A DNA stretch of 64,000 nucleotides, taken from assembly GCF_014400405.1 (NCBI RefSeq), contig NZ_CP060496.1, forward strand, positions 1,240,001 to 1,304,000, given 5' to 3'. Source of the DNA: Brachybacterium sp. Z12 (GTDB lineage: Bacteria > Actinomycetota > Actinomycetes > Actinomycetales > Dermabacteraceae). The position numbers and the translations under genes were made by a program. This document shows, one piece after another, positions 39,582-49,978 of this stretch. Each line of letters starts with the position of its first letter. Position 1 is the first letter of the stretch. Below the pieces are notes generated by a model. It searched no databases. It worked only from the letters and a program-made list of their open reading frames with translations, and was not told where the DNA came from.

Positions 39582-41116
39582 TGGCGGAGCCCGGCGATCC
39601 AGCGCTCGATGTCGTCCGCACGGCGAGGGCGGCGGCCGAGAGGTTCTCGACGCCGTCGGCGGTCACCAGCACGTCATCCTCGATGCGCACCCCGATGCCC
39701 CGCAGCTCCTCGGGCACCAGGAGATCGTTCTCCTTGAAGTACAGCCCCGGCTCGATGGTGAAGACCATCCCCGGCTCCAGCTCGGCGTCGAGGTACATCT
39801 CGCGGCGGGCCTGGGCGCAGTCGTGGACGTCCATCCCGAGATGGTGGCTGGTGCCGTGCGGCATCCAGCGCCGGTGCCACTGGCCCTCGGGGAGAGGGAC
39901 TCCTCGGCGGTGCCGGGGAGCAGGCCCCACTCCGCGAGCGTGTGCGCGAGGACCTCCATCGCCGCGGCGTGCAGCTCGCGGAAGCGCAGACCGGGGCGCG
40001 CCACCGCGAAGGCGGCGTCCGCCGCTTCGAGCACGGCCTCGTAGACCTTGCGCTGGACGGGGAGAAGGTGCCCGAGACCGGCAGGGTGCGCGTGACATCG
40101 GCGGTGTAGAGGGAATCGACCTCGACACCGGCATCGATCAGGACCAGCTCGTCGCCCCGCACCACGCCGTCGTTGCGGATCCAGTGCAGGGTGCAGGCGT
40201 GATCGCCGGCGGCGGCGATGGTGTCGTACCCGACCCCGTTGCCATCTGCGCGGGCGGCCGCCGCGAACACTCCCTCGATGACGCGCTCCCCGCGGGGATG
40301 ACCCACGGCCCGCGGCAGGTGGCGGATGACGTCCTCGAAGCCGCGGATGGTGGCATCGACGGCCTCCCGCATCTGCCCGACCTCGTACTCGTCCTTGATC
40401 AGACGCTGCTCGCTGGCAGCCTCCTTGAGGGCGGCATTCTCCGCCGCCGCCTCGTCCCCGCCGGGCAGACCGTTCTGGGCACGGATCTCCTCGACCATCG
40501 CCTCGACGGCCGCATCGGTGCTGGGCATCACGCTCAGCGACAGCTGGGCGCCGACGTCCTTGGCGAGATGGTCGCGCAGCTCGTCGATGTGCCGCACCTC
40601 GATGCCGAGGCGCTGGGAGGCCTCGGTGAGGGTGGGGCGGCGGCCCACCCACATCTCGCCGTAGCGGGCGTCAGCGTAGAACTCGCTGGTGTCGAACCCG
40701 GCACGGGGACGGAAGAAGTACGTCGCCTGCGCAGTCTGCGGATCCTCCGCGGTCGGCTCGACCACGAGCACGCTGTCGGGCTCCTCATCGGTGCCCAGCC
40801 CTGAGTAGTACGCGAAGGCGGTATCGGGGCGGAACGGGTAGTCGGTGTCGTTCGAGCGCACCTTCAGCACTCCGGCGGGCAGCACCAGCCGGGTGGCGGG
40901 CAGGCGCCGCACCAGCGCGTCGCGGCGGGGTGGGGTGAAATCTGCCGAGTCGAGGCGCGCGGCATCGGGGACGGTCTCGTCCCAGCCGGAGGAGATGAAC
41001 TCGCGGAAGGCCTCGTTGCTGGGGCGCTGCGAGCGGGAGTCGCCGCGCGAGGCGAGCTCCTTCATCCGTTCGCTGTGGTCGGTGCTCTCGGTGGTGTTGA
41101 CGTTCTCGGTGTTCAC
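39578..41116 (-). CDS. pepP: Aminopeptidase P family (Xaa-Pro peptidase), three frameshifts
   Basis: This metallopeptidase of the M24 'pita-bread' fold has about 513 residues and removes N-terminal residues before proline. The N-terminal domain contains DTDYPFRPDTAFAYYSGLG. Metal ligands are visible in VLIDAGVEVDSLYTADVTRT (two Asp), HGTSHHLGMDVHD (His), VFTIEPGLYF (Glu) and GVRIEDDVLVT (Glu). The frame is broken at 40059-40062 and 39889-39892 (four bases for five) and once near 39615-39622, after which it ends DDIERWIAGLRQ. Start GTG 41116 precedes MNTENVN. It is first in the operon with the MgtE/CBS protein, DUF1003 and mrp. Confidence 0.88.
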
Positions 41117-41153
41117 ACCACGATGTTCTCACGTTGCGGTCTACCCTGGTCGT

Positions 41154-42038
41154 ATGAGTGAGAGGTCCGACTCCGGAAGCACGCAGCGCATCGACCTGCA
41201 CTCCCACACCTCGTGGTCCGATGGGACCACGAGTGTCGAGGAGCTGTTCGCCCAGGCACGCACGGCGGGTCTGGACGTGCTCGCCCTGACCGACCACGAC
41301 ACCGTGGCCGGCTGGCCCGAGCTGCCGCAGGCAGTCGCCGACAGCGGGGTCGCCGCGGTGCCGGGCATCGAGGTCTCGGGCGAGGACGACAGCCGCAGCG
41401 TGCACATCCTCGCGCTCCTGGTGGATCCCTCCGAGCACTCCGAGCTGGCGGCCGAGATGGCCAGCGCCCGCGCCTCGAGGGTCGAGCGGGCACAGCGGAT
41501 GGTGGAGCTGATCTCGGCGGACCATCCGATCAGCTGGGAGGACGTCACGGCGCAGGTGGCCGGGGACACCACCGTGCTCGGCCGCCCCCACATCGCCGAT
41601 GCGCTGGTGGTCGCCGGGGTGGTGCCGGACCGCTCCGCCGCCTTCACCGAGGTGCTGAAGCCCTCCGGCCCCTACTACGTGCCCTACTACGCTCCGTCGC
41701 CGCTGGACGCGGTCCGCGCGATCCGGGAGGCGGGAGGGGTCTCGATCATCGCCCACCCCGGCTCGGTGACGCGGGACGACGATCTCCCGCTCGGCCTGCT
41801 CGAGGCGATGGTCGAGGCTGGCCTGGACGGCATCGAGGTCGACCATCGCGAGCACGACGACACCGAGACCGCCCGGCTGCGGGAGTTCGCCCGACGGCAC
41901 GATCTGCTGATCACCGGCGGCAGCGACTTCCACGGGACGGGCAAACCCAACCGGCTGGGGGAGAACCTCACCGCCCCCGAGGTCCTCGAGGAGATCGAGG
42001 CGCGGGCCACCAGCGGCACCCGGGTCATCCGCCCCTGA
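41154..42038 (+). CDS. PHP domain phosphoesterase
   Basis: This 294-residue metal-dependent phosphoesterase belongs to the RNase AM/TrpH-like PHP family. Metal-binding motifs are IDLHSHTSWSDGT, LALTDHDTVAG, IIAHPGSVTR and ITGGSDFHGTGK. Relatives act on 3',5'-nucleoside bisphosphates and trim 5' ends of RNA; whether this one does is inferred. It is divergent from pepP with only 37 bases between, so both promoters lie within or beside each other. It converges with the helicase. Confidence 0.87.
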   Translation: MSERSDSGSTQRIDLHSHTSWSDGTTSVEELFAQARTAGLDVLALTDHDTVAGWPELPQAVADSGVAAVPGIEVSGEDDSRSVHILALLVDPSEHSELAAEMASARASRVERAQRMVELISADHPISWEDVTAQVAGDTTVLGRPHIADALVVAGVVPDRSAAFTEVLKPSGPYYVPYYAPSPLDAVRAIREAGGVSIIAHPGSVTRDDDLPLGLLEAMVEAGLDGIEVDHREHDDTETARLREFARRHDLLITGGSDFHGTGKPNRLGENLTAPEVLEEIEARATSGTRVIRP

Positions 42039-42045
42039 CGCAGAA

Positions 42046-42080
42046 CGGCGGCCCAGGACCGTCGTGGTCATGGGCCGCCG
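42046..42080. terminator. Terminator between the PHP gene and the DEAD-box helicase
   Basis: A perfect 10-bp stem, CGGCGGCCCA (42046-42055) with TGGGCCGCCG (42071-42080), has a 15-base loop. It lies between convergent stops. Confidence 0.75.
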
Positions 42081-42094
42081 TGATGCTGAGGGTC

Positions 42095-43914
42095 TCAGCC
42101 CTCCTGCGGGCCCGAGCTCTGGCCGCCGCCGGAGCGACCGCGACCACCGCGGGAGCGGCGACGACGCGTACGGCCCTCGCCCTCGCCGGAGGCGGACTCT
42201 GCGGCCTCTGAGCCGCGGGACTCGGCGACCGGGGCCTCGGCGACCACCTCGCCGTTGACCCGGCGGGTGCGCGAGCGGGAACGGCGCGGACGCTCTGCTG
42301 CGGGCACGGAGCTCACCGGTGCGTCAGTGGTCGCCGCCGCGTCGGTGCTCTGCTGGCGCTCTCCGCTGTCCGCAGAGGTGCTGCGGCCCCGGCCCTCGTC
42401 ACTCCGGGCGCGGCCGCCGCTGCGGCCACCACGACCGCCCTCGCGGCCGCTTTCACGACTGCGGCCGCCCTCGCCACCACGGCCGCCTTCACGACTGCGT
42501 CCGCCCTCGCGACCACGGCCGCTGTCACGCCCGCTGCGCGAGCCGCGTGCGGAGGAATCAGGGCCGCCGAGGTCCTCGAGCTCCTCTGCCTCCAGGCCCT
42601 CACGCGTGCGTGCGCCCTTGGGGAGCGTGCCCTTCGCCTCGGCGGGGATGTCGAGCTGGGCGAACAGGTGCTCCGAGGTGGAGTACGTCTCCTCGGCCTC
42701 GGTGGACTCCAGGCCCAGCTGACGGGCGATGAGGGCCCAGCGTGCCAGGTCCTCCCAGTCCACGAACGTGACCGCGGTGCCCTTCTTGCCCGCGCGGCCG
42801 GTGCGTCCGGTGCGGTGGAGGTAGGTCTTGTCGTCGTCCGGGCAGTTCCAGTTCACGACATGGGTGACGTCGGTGACGTCGATGCCGCGGGCGGCGACGT
42901 CGGTCGCGACCAGCACGTCGATCTTGCCGTTGCGGAAGGCACGCAGCGCCTGCTCGCGGGCACCCTGGCCGAGGTCGCCGTGCAGCGGCGCAGCCGCGAA
43001 GCCGCGATCGGCGAGATCGCCGGCGACCCGGTCCGCCTGGCGCTTGGTGCGCATGAAGATGATCGTCAGACCGCGGCCGCGGGCCTGCAGGATGCGGGCC
43101 ATCACCTCGATCTTGTCGAGCTGGTGCGCCCGGTAGACGACCTGCTTGATGTCCGCCTTGGTGCGGGCTTCGTCGCCCGGATCCTGTGCACGGATGTGCG
43201 TGGGCTGCTTCATGAACCGGCGAGCCAGTGCCATGATCGGGCCGGGCATGGTGGCGGAGAACAGCATCGTCTGCCGATCGCCCGGCACTGCCTGCAGCAG
43301 CTTCTCGATGTCCTCGAGGAAGCCGAGATCGAGCATCTCGTCCGCCTCGTCGAGCACCGCGTTGCGCACGTGGGACAGATCCAGGTACTTCTGGCGCATC
43401 AGGTCGATCAGGCGACCGGGGTGCCGACCACGACCTCGACGCCCTTCTCGAGCGCCTCGATCTGCGGCTCGTAGGCGCGGCCGCCGTAGACGGTGAGGAT
43501 CCGGATCGGACGCTTCGCCGAGGCTGTCTCCAGATCCTTGGCGACCTGCACCGCGAGCTCACGGGTGGGCAGCACCACGAGGGCCTGCGGCTTCCCGATC
43601 TGACGGTTCTTCGGGTTGGGCTCGCCGGTGCCACTGCGTTCTGCAGCAGCGGGATGCCGAAGCCGAGCGTCTTGCCGGTGCCGGTCTTGGCCTGGCCGAT
43701 GATGTCGCGGCCGCGCAAGGCGACAGGCAGGGTCAGGGACTGGATCGGGAAGGGGTGGTGATGCCCTTCGCAGCCAGCGCCTCGACGATGTCCGTACGGA
43801 CGTCGAAGTCAGCGAAGGTCTGCTCCGGCTCGGGCTGTGCGGAGGTGCCGGAGCTCTGCTCGACGGCGGGGAGGCCGACACGGCCTCATCGGTGTGCGGG
43901 ATTGTTTCAGGCAC
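42095..43914 (-). CDS. DEAD-box ATP-dependent RNA helicase, four frameshifts
   Basis: This RNA helicase has about 607 residues. Motifs are FPIQSLTLP (Q motif), AKTGTGKT (I), [10 protein letters not shown] (Ia), DEADEMLD (II), FSATMPG (III), [11 protein letters not shown] (V) and [10 protein letters not shown] (VI). The last 140 residues are a low-complexity Arg/Gly/Ser/Glu repeat ([20 protein letters not shown] and similar) ending [15 protein letters not shown], an RNA-binding tail. Breaks are at 43868-43871, 43752-43755 and 43418-43421 (four bases for five) and near 43630 (one base). Start GTG 43914 gives [12 protein letters not shown]. It resembles CsdA/RhlE-type helicases used in ribosome assembly and mRNA turnover. 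Confidence 0.87.
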
Positions 43915-43997
43915 CGTTCAACTCTCTGATCATGGATATGCACGGCCATCGTAGCCCCCATGACCGTGCCTACCCCTCGATCAGCCCGCCGATGTGC

Positions 43998-45710
43998 TCA
44001 ACCCTGTCCACCATCACTGGGCTCGGGCAGGGGGCTGACCGGATCGGTCGGGGTGACGCGGTCCTCGTCGGGAAGGCCTTCACCCGGCTCGACCTCCTGC
44101 TCCGGCGGGACCGTGCCCTCCGGGGTCTCGGCGCCCTCGGGCACCTCGAGCTCCGGGACCTCCTCCGGCATCTGGGAACGCTGGATGGAGACAGAGACCA
44201 GTCCCAGCCCGCCCATGACGATGTCGTCATAGGCCACCAGGCGGCGGGTGTCCTGATCGAAGTACAGCATCCGAGCCGTCAGCTCGAGAGGATCATCGCC
44301 CTGCAGCACCGGGGAGACCCCGCCCGAGGCGAGCGCGCCACCGGTCGACCCCACGGTCAACCAGTCCGTGCCGGAATCCTCGCGGTCCAGCTCGACGTTC
44401 GAGGTGTGCATGTGCCCGGACAGCACCATCGGCACACGCCCCAGCAGACCCTCGGGCTTGGTCGGATCATGGAGCAGGGCGAGGTCCACAGGGGCCTCGG
44501 GATGCTCCCCGTCGTACTCCTGGATCGTGTCGCCGAGCTGGAAGGTGCTGGCGATCACGGCCTCGTCGCCCTCGCGCCAGCCACCCGCATCGGAGTCGTC
44601 GTCGGCCGCGAAGCGCGGGTCCCCGATGCCGGCGATGCGCAGCCCGGCCACCTCGACCACCTCGTTGTCGACCACGGTCGCGTTCGGCTGCGCGTCGATC
44701 ATCGCAGCGGCTGCGGCGCCGTCATGGTTGCCGCTGATGTAGACGTACGGGACATCGAGGGAGCCGATCGTGCGCAGCAGCTCGTTCTCCAGCGGCGTGC
44801 CCCAGGAGACGATGTCGCCGGTGTCGATGACCACGTCGATCGCGAACTGCGAATGCAGCTGATCGATGACGTCGTAGGCCTGCGGATTGTCGTGGATGTC
44901 CGAGACGTGCAGGACGGTGATCAGGTTCTCCTGGTTCAGACCCACCGGCAGCGAATCCGCAGCGATGTACAGCGCCGAGACCTGCCCCACGAACTCGGCG
45001 AGGGTGTCGCGATAGCTCTGGTAGTCGATCACCGTGCCGTGACCGAGGTCGGCGATGTAGGCGGCCTGGGAGAGCAGCCCTTCGAACTTCGGCTGGTTGA
45101 GCGACTCGGGGAGAACGTCAGCGAGGTCGCGCCCACCGACGCGCCGACCACGGCGACCGCGCTGCCACCGGCGGCCAGCGCGCGCCGCACACGGCGGAAG
45201 GTGAGGCCGACGGCGAGCCCGGCTCCCGCGGCCGCGAACAGTGCGTTCAACGCAGCGTTCTTGGCTGCGGCGGCGGTGATCGCCTCCGGAGCGGTCTGCT
45301 GGAGCTCGGCGAAACCCGAATCGGCGTAGAAGAGGGCCTCCGCCTTCTCGACGTCCACCCCCTTCACCCTGGCCTCGATCCGCACCGGGGCGATGTGCGA
45401 ATCGAACGCCACCTCGCCCACAGGAGGCAGCAGGAGCACGGTCTCCGAGGAGAACGAGGGCCGAAGATGCACGCTCGCGGTCAGGGGCCCGACCTCGACC
45501 TTGGTGGCGGGGACGAGCAGCAGACCGAGGATCGCGCCCAGCACCGCCACCACCGCCGTGGTGGTGACGTGCAGCAGGCGTGCACGTCGCTGCCGCAGCC
45601 GCCTGCGCCGGACGGGGAGGCGGCAGCCGCCTCCGTGTCGGGCTCGGGACCGGTCGAGTCGTCCTCGACCGGGTCAGTCCGGGTGGGGGCTCGACCTCGC
45701 CAGGGGTCAT
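43998..45710 (-). CDS. Membrane-anchored metallophosphoesterase, three frameshifts
   Basis: This is a calcineurin-like phosphoesterase of about 571 residues. An acidic cytoplasmic start and a basic stretch precede helix 1 (VTTTAVVAVLGAILGLLLVP). A second hydrophobic segment (ALNALFAAAGAGLAVGLTF) follows after about 100 outside residues. The catalytic domain has VLHVSDIHDN, VIDTGDIVSWG, YVYISGNHDGA and LSGHMHTSNVE, giving the two-metal site. The C-terminus is Pro/Glu-rich. Breaks lie at 45685-45689 (five for six), 45614-45617 and 45108-45111 (four for five). It is probably extracytoplasmic. The substrate is unknown. Confidence 0.85.
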   Translation of the reverse strand: MTPGEVEPPPGLTRSRTTRPVPSPTRRRLPPPRPAQAAAAATCTPAARHHHGGGGGAGRDPRSAARPRHQGRGRAPDRERASSALVLLGDRAPAASCGRGGVRFAHRPGADRGQGEGGGRREGGGPLLRRFGFRRAPADRSGGDHRRRSQERCVERTVRGRGSRARRRPHLPPCAARAGRRWQRGRRGRRVGGRDLADVLPESLNQPKFEGLLSQAAYIADLGHGTVIDYQSYRDTLAEFVGQVSALYIAADSLPVGLNQENLITVLHVSDIHDNPQAYDVIDQLHSQFAIDVVIDTGDIVSWGTPLENELLRTIGSLDVPYVYISGNHDGAAAAAMIDAQPNATVVDNEVVEVAGLRIAGIGDPRFAADDDSDAGGWREGDEAVIASTFQLGDTIQEYDGEHPEAPVDLALLHDPTKPEGLLGRVPMVLSGHMHTSNVELDREDSGTDWLTVGSTGGALASGGVSPVLQGDDPLELTARMLYFDQDTRRLVAYDDIVMGGLGLVSVSIQRSQMPEEVPELEVPEGAETPEGTVPPEQEVEPGEGLPDEDRVTPTDPVSPLPEPSDGGQG

Positions 45711-45716
45711 AGGAGA

Positions 45717-45938
45717 TCAGCCGAGGAAGCCGACGCGGCGGGGCTCCTCGGTGGAGACCTCGGCATAGGCGACCTTCGCGCCCGGGATCAGCACGGTGCG
45801 GCCCTTGTCGTCCACGAGGGTGACCGGGGAGCCGTCGGCGATGGCGCTGCTGAGCCGCTCGAGCAGGACGTCGGACTTCTCCTCGGACTCGATCACGATC
45901 TCGCGAGGGGAGTGCTGGATGCCGATACGGATCTCCAT
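45717..45938 (-). CDS. DUF3107 small protein
   Basis: This 73-residue protein is found across Actinobacteria and usually annotated as ATP-binding; its function is unproven. The sequence runs MEIRIGIQHSPREIVIESEE, then TLVDDKGRTVLIPGAKVAYAEV and ends RRVGFLG. ATG 45938 is preceded by GGAAGGACAGGTC, a good ribosome site. It stops 6 bases before the phosphoesterase ATG, so the two probably share a transcript. Confidence 0.88.
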   Translation of the reverse strand: MEIRIGIQHSPREIVIESEEKSDVLLERLSSAIADGSPVTLVDDKGRTVLIPGAKVAYAEVSTEEPRRVGFLG

Positions 45939-45996
45939 GACCTGTCCTTCCGTCCGCCCGGAGGGCGGGAACGCTCGTTGCTGTGCCGCTGGAAGT

Positions 45997-46659
45997 CTAC
46001 GCGTCAGCGGAGGACGAGGGCTCGGTGTCCGCCCCGAGCACAACACCGGAGATCCGCGGGTTCTCCAACGGCGCGAAACCCGTCAGCCCGTGCACCATCG
46101 TGGTGGTCATCGTGTCGAGGGTCGACTCGCGCTCGGCCTCGTCCGCCGCACCGTGCAGCAGCTGCGCCGTGGTCTGGGTGACGGCGATGAACGCCCGCCC
46201 CAGCGCCCGGGACTGCTCGGTGCTGACCTGCCGGGAGGCGGTCAGCACCCCGCCAGCTCGATGGCCAGCCGGTCCAGCACCTCGCCGACGCGCTCCTGGA
46301 CGGCCTCCGAGATCACCTCGTGGCCGGTGAACAGACGCAGCGAGTTGTCCAGCGCCACGAACTGGTAGAAGCGATGCAGACCGCTGCGGACACGGGAGGT
46401 GGTGTCGCCCTCGTGATCGCCCAGGGCCCGCACCTCGGCGAGCATCGATTCCGCGATGATGTCGAGCACCTCGACGTACAGCGACTCTTTGGAGTCGAAG
46501 TGCTGATAGAGGACGGGCTTGGTGACACCGGCCGCAGCGGCGATGTCATCCATCGAGGTGGACTGGAACCCCTTGTCGGTGAACACTCGCGTGGCGAGTT
46601 CGAGCAGCTGGGTGCGCCGCCGCTGCGCGCGGCATCCTGGCCGTGGGGGACGTGGTCAT
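45997..46659 (-). CDS. TetR/AcrR family regulator, two frameshifts
   Basis: This DNA-binding repressor has about 222 residues. The N-terminal HTH reads RTQLLELATRVFTDKGFQST, then SMDDIAAAAGVTKPVLYQHF and DSKESLYVEVL. The C-terminal part is helical and probably senses a ligand. ATG 46659 is joined to the HTH only after a two-base gain in a GCGCGC context near 46625, and the C-terminal half only after four C at 46248-46251 become five (AIELAGVLTASRQ). It is divergent from adnA with 145 bases between. Target and ligand are unknown. Confidence 0.8.
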
Positions 46660-46804
46660 GGCGTGAGCCTCCGAATAGGACGACAGCGGGAGGAGAGCAC
46701 CGCGGGGGAATCTTTCCGGTTCCTCGTGATCCCGGCCACTCTACCGCCGTCCCGGCGCCGCGACGGCGAGGACGTCTGTCAGGCCGGTGAGGTGGAATGG
46801 GGGC

Positions 46805-49800
46805 ATGCGACGGACGGGCAGGATCACGGGTGAGGGGATCCGACTGCTCGGACCCGATCTGGCGGCCCTGCCCGCTGTCCTCGAGGAGCAGGCGCTGGAT
46901 CCGGAGCAGCGGCGCGCGATGGAGATCTTCCTGGGCGGGGGCGACGTCCTCGTGCACGGCGGCCCGGGCACCGGGCGCACCGCCCTCGCGCTGGCCGCGG
47001 CCGAGCTGAGCGGCGAGGGGGCCCTGCTGCTGGCGCCCCGGCGCACCTCTGCCGGCCGGCTGCGCGATGCGCTCGCCGTGCACGGCGAGGGTCAGGCCCG
47101 CGCGATGACCCCGCCGGCCCTCGGTCACGCGATCATCCGCGCCGAGGCGCTCCGCCGAGGGCAGGGCGAGCCGACCCTGGTCACCGGCGCCGAGCAGGAC
47201 GCACTGCTGGCCGAGCTGATCGCGATGCGCGAGACCTGGCACCTGGATGTCGATCCGGGGGCCCGCACCCTGCCCGGGTTCCGCACCGAGCTGCGAGACC
47301 TCATCACCCGGGCGACCGAGCTCGGTCTGACCCCCACCGAGCTCGACGCCCTCGGGCGCCGACGGGGTCGGCCGGCCTGGCAGGATGCCGCCGCCCTGCT
47401 GCGGGACTACCTCGGCGTGCTCGACCTCGAGGCCTCTGCCGCACTCGATGCCGGCCCCCGCCTCGACTCCGGCGCGCTCGTGCGCCGCGCCTCAAGGCTG
47501 CTCGCGGATCCGCTGACCCCGCTGCCCTTCCGCGCGGTCGTGGTCGACGACGCCCAGGACCTCACCGCCGCCGGTATCGACCTGGTCGCAGCCCTCGCCT
47601 CGGCCGGGGCGAAGGTGCTGATATGCAGCTGCCCGGACGCCGCGGTGGACACCTTCCGCGGAGCTCTCCCGGATTCCGGCGACCGCCTGCGGGAGGTGCT
47701 CTCCCGGCCGCTGAGCGAGATCGTGTTGGAGGGCACGCATGCACAGGGGGCGGGGCTGACCGCCGCGGTCGACGCGCTGCGGGGCAGGCTCCCGCTGGCG
47801 GGCGCTCCAGCGCGGTCGAGGCGCCCGCGCAGCATCGAGCGCGGAGGACTGGTCGCGCTGCGGGCGCGTGACCCGTTGGACGAGGCGCGCCTGATCGGCT
47901 CCGCGCTGCGGGACCTCCACCATCGCGAGGACATCCCCTACGACGAGATGGCGGTGGTGTGCCGCTCCGGGGCGGCCGTGGCCGACGTCGCCGATCTGCT
48001 CTCCCGCACCGGCCTGCCGGTGCGTGCGCCGCGCCGTCCCCAGCCGCTGCGCGAGGTCCCCGCGGTCGCTGACCTGATGACCATCCTCGAGATCGGCCTC
48101 GCCCCCGAGGAGTCGCCGCTCGAGGCGAGGGTGGCCGGTGACCTGCTGCGCGGTCCCTTCGGTGACGCCGACACGCTCCGCCTGCGCCGCATCCGGCGCC
48201 TGCTGCTGGCCGCGCACCGTGCCGCCGAGCCGGACAGCGAGACCACCAGCGAGCAGCTGCTCGCCCGGGCCCTGGTCGATGCCGAGGTGCCGGGGCTGCC
48301 GGCGCCCGAGGCCAGGGATCGCGCCGCCGCCCCCGTGCATCGCCTCCGGGAGATGATCCGCGCGGTGCGCCAGCACCGGGAGACCGACGCCCAGCAGGTG
48401 CTGTGGCACGCCTGGGACGCCGCCGGCCTCGCCGGCGGATGGCGGCGCGCAGCACTCGGCGACGTCGGGGATGTCGACGGGGCGCGCTCACGCCTCGCCT
48501 CCTCCCGGCTCGACGCCCTGCTCGAGCTGTTCGCCGCCGCCGAGCGGCTCACCGACCGCCGCCCCGGCGCCGGCGCGGAGGACCTCATCGAGCAGGTCCG
48601 AGGTCAGGCCGTGGTCGAGGACACCCTCGCCCCGGCCGCCGCTGCCCGTGGCCGCATCGCCGTGCTGACCCCCGCCCAGCTCGCCGGGGAGCATCGCGAC
48701 ACCGTGGTGCTCGCGCGCCTGCAGGAGGGCGCCTGGCCGGATCTGCGCCTGCGTTCGACCCTCTTCGGCGCCGCGGAGCTGTCGCTGTGGGCCGGGGCTC
48801 GCCGCGGTGCCGAGTTCCCGGTGGAGCCCGAGGCGCTGCGCGCGATGCAGAGAGAACAGGTGGTCGCCGACGAGCTGCGCCTGGCCGTCAGCGCTCTCGC
48901 CCGCGCTCGCTCCCGGGTGCTGGTCACCGCGGTGGAGGATGATCAGAACGAGCCCTCCGCGCTCTTCGACGCCCTCGAGGTGCTGGTCGCAGATCCGTGG
49001 ATCGACGCCGAGATCCTGCGTCGCGACCCCGGGCCCGCGCCCGACGCGCGCCGCCTGGTCGCAGCCCTGCGCCGCCGGCTGCAGGAGGAGGGTCCGGAGG
49101 ACGTGCGCGACGCCGCTCTCGCCCTCACGGCGCTCGGCCGTGCCGGGGCCCCCGGCACCGATCCCAGGCGCTGGTACCACCAGGAACCGAGCTCCACGGA
49201 GCCGCTCCACGAGGACGGGGCACCGATCCAGCTGTCCCCCTCGGCCCTCGAGCGGGCCGTGGACTGCCCGCAGTCCTGGCTGATGGAGCGCGCCGGTGGC
49301 ACCCGCTCCGGCGGACCGGCCCAGCTGATCGGCACCGCCCTCCACCATCTCGCCCAGGTCCATCCCCGCGGCCCCGAAGAAGGGACGGATCTGCTCGACG
49401 AGCTGCACACCCTGCTGCGCACCGTGCCCGGGACCGAGACCTGGTCCGGCCGTCGCCGGGTGCGTCGCGCGGAGGACGCCGCTCGCCTCCTCGCCGAGCA
49501 CCTGCGCACCGCGGGAGAACCGCTCGCGATCGAGGCGCCCTTCGAGGTGGAGCTCGGCCGGGTGCAGCTGCGCGGCAGCATCGACCGCATCGAGGGGGAT
49601 ACGACCGGTCTGCGGGTGGTTGATCTCAAATCCGGCCGCGCGGCGAAGACGGCGGCCAAGGCCGAGGAGGACCTGCAGCTGGCCGCCTACCAGGCCGCCG
49701 TGCGCGAGGGGGCCCTCGCAGAGGTGCTCGGCGAAGATGCCCCGGAACGCCTCAACGGCGCCCAGCTGGTCTACGTCGGCACCGGCGGGAAGAAGGCCGC

Positions 49801-49978
49801 CGTGCGCACCCAGACCGCCCTGCCGCGCGCCGAGGACCCTGGCTGGTTCGACGACCTCGTCCAGCAGGTCTCCCGCGACGTGGCCGGTGACCAGGTCACA
49901 GCTCGCGTGAACACCCATTGCACCCATTGCGCCGTGCGCAGCAGCTGCCCTCTGCAGCCCGAAGGAGAGCAGCTGTGA
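46805..49978 (+). CDS. adnA: AdnA-like helicase-nuclease subunit with degenerate motor
   Basis: This is the first subunit of an AdnAB-type end-resection machine, 1,057 residues. The UvrD-like motor near residues 52-60 reads GGPGTGRTA, with Arg in place of the Walker A Lys, and motif II is VVVDDAQDL (near 247), with Asp where Glu is usual, so ATP hydrolysis may be lost. The C-terminal nuclease has GTALHHLAQVH, VVDLKSGR (near 939) and QLAAYQAAV. Four Cys, one in VDCPQSW (near 819) and three in THCTHCAVRSSCP (near 1037), fit an AddB-type 4Fe-4S cluster. The start is ATG 46805 after GGGGG; the end overlaps adnB. The gene is intact. Confidence 0.85.
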   Translation: MRRTGRITGEGIRLLGPDLAALPAVLEEQALDPEQRRAMEIFLGGGDVLVHGGPGTGRTALALAAAELSGEGALLLAPRRTSAGRLRDALAVHGEGQARAMTPPALGHAIIRAEALRRGQGEPTLVTGAEQDALLAELIAMRETWHLDVDPGARTLPGFRTELRDLITRATELGLTPTELDALGRRRGRPAWQDAAALLRDYLGVLDLEASAALDAGPRLDSGALVRRASRLLADPLTPLPFRAVVVDDAQDLTAAGIDLVAALASAGAKVLICSCPDAAVDTFRGALPDSGDRLREVLSRPLSEIVLEGTHAQGAGLTAAVDALRGRLPLAGAPARSRRPRSIERGGLVALRARDPLDEARLIGSALRDLHHREDIPYDEMAVVCRSGAAVADVADLLSRTGLPVRAPRRPQPLREVPAVADLMTILEIGLAPEESPLEARVAGDLLRGPFGDADTLRLRRIRRLLLAAHRAAEPDSETTSEQLLARALVDAEVPGLPAPEARDRAAAPVHRLREMIRAVRQHRETDAQQVLWHAWDAAGLAGGWRRAALGDVGDVDGARSRLASSRLDALLELFAAAERLTDRRPGAGAEDLIEQVRGQAVVEDTLAPAAAARGRIAVLTPAQLAGEHRDTVVLARLQEGAWPDLRLRSTLFGAAELSLWAGARRGAEFPVEPEALRAMQREQVVADELRLAVSALARARSRVLVTAVEDDQNEPSALFDALEVLVADPWIDAEILRRDPGPAPDARRLVAALRRRLQEEGPEDVRDAALALTALGRAGAPGTDPRRWYHQEPSSTEPLHEDGAPIQLSPSALERAVDCPQSWLMERAGGTRSGGPAQLIGTALHHLAQVHPRGPEEGTDLLDELHTLLRTVPGTETWSGRRRVRRAEDAARLLAEHLRTAGEPLAIEAPFEVELGRVQLRGSIDRIEGDTTGLRVVDLKSGRAAKTAAKAEEDLQLAAYQAAVREGALAEVLGEDAPERLNGAQLVYVGTGGKKAAVRTQTALPRAEDPGWFDDLVQQVSRDVAGDQVTARVNTHCTHCAVRSSCPLQPEGEQL

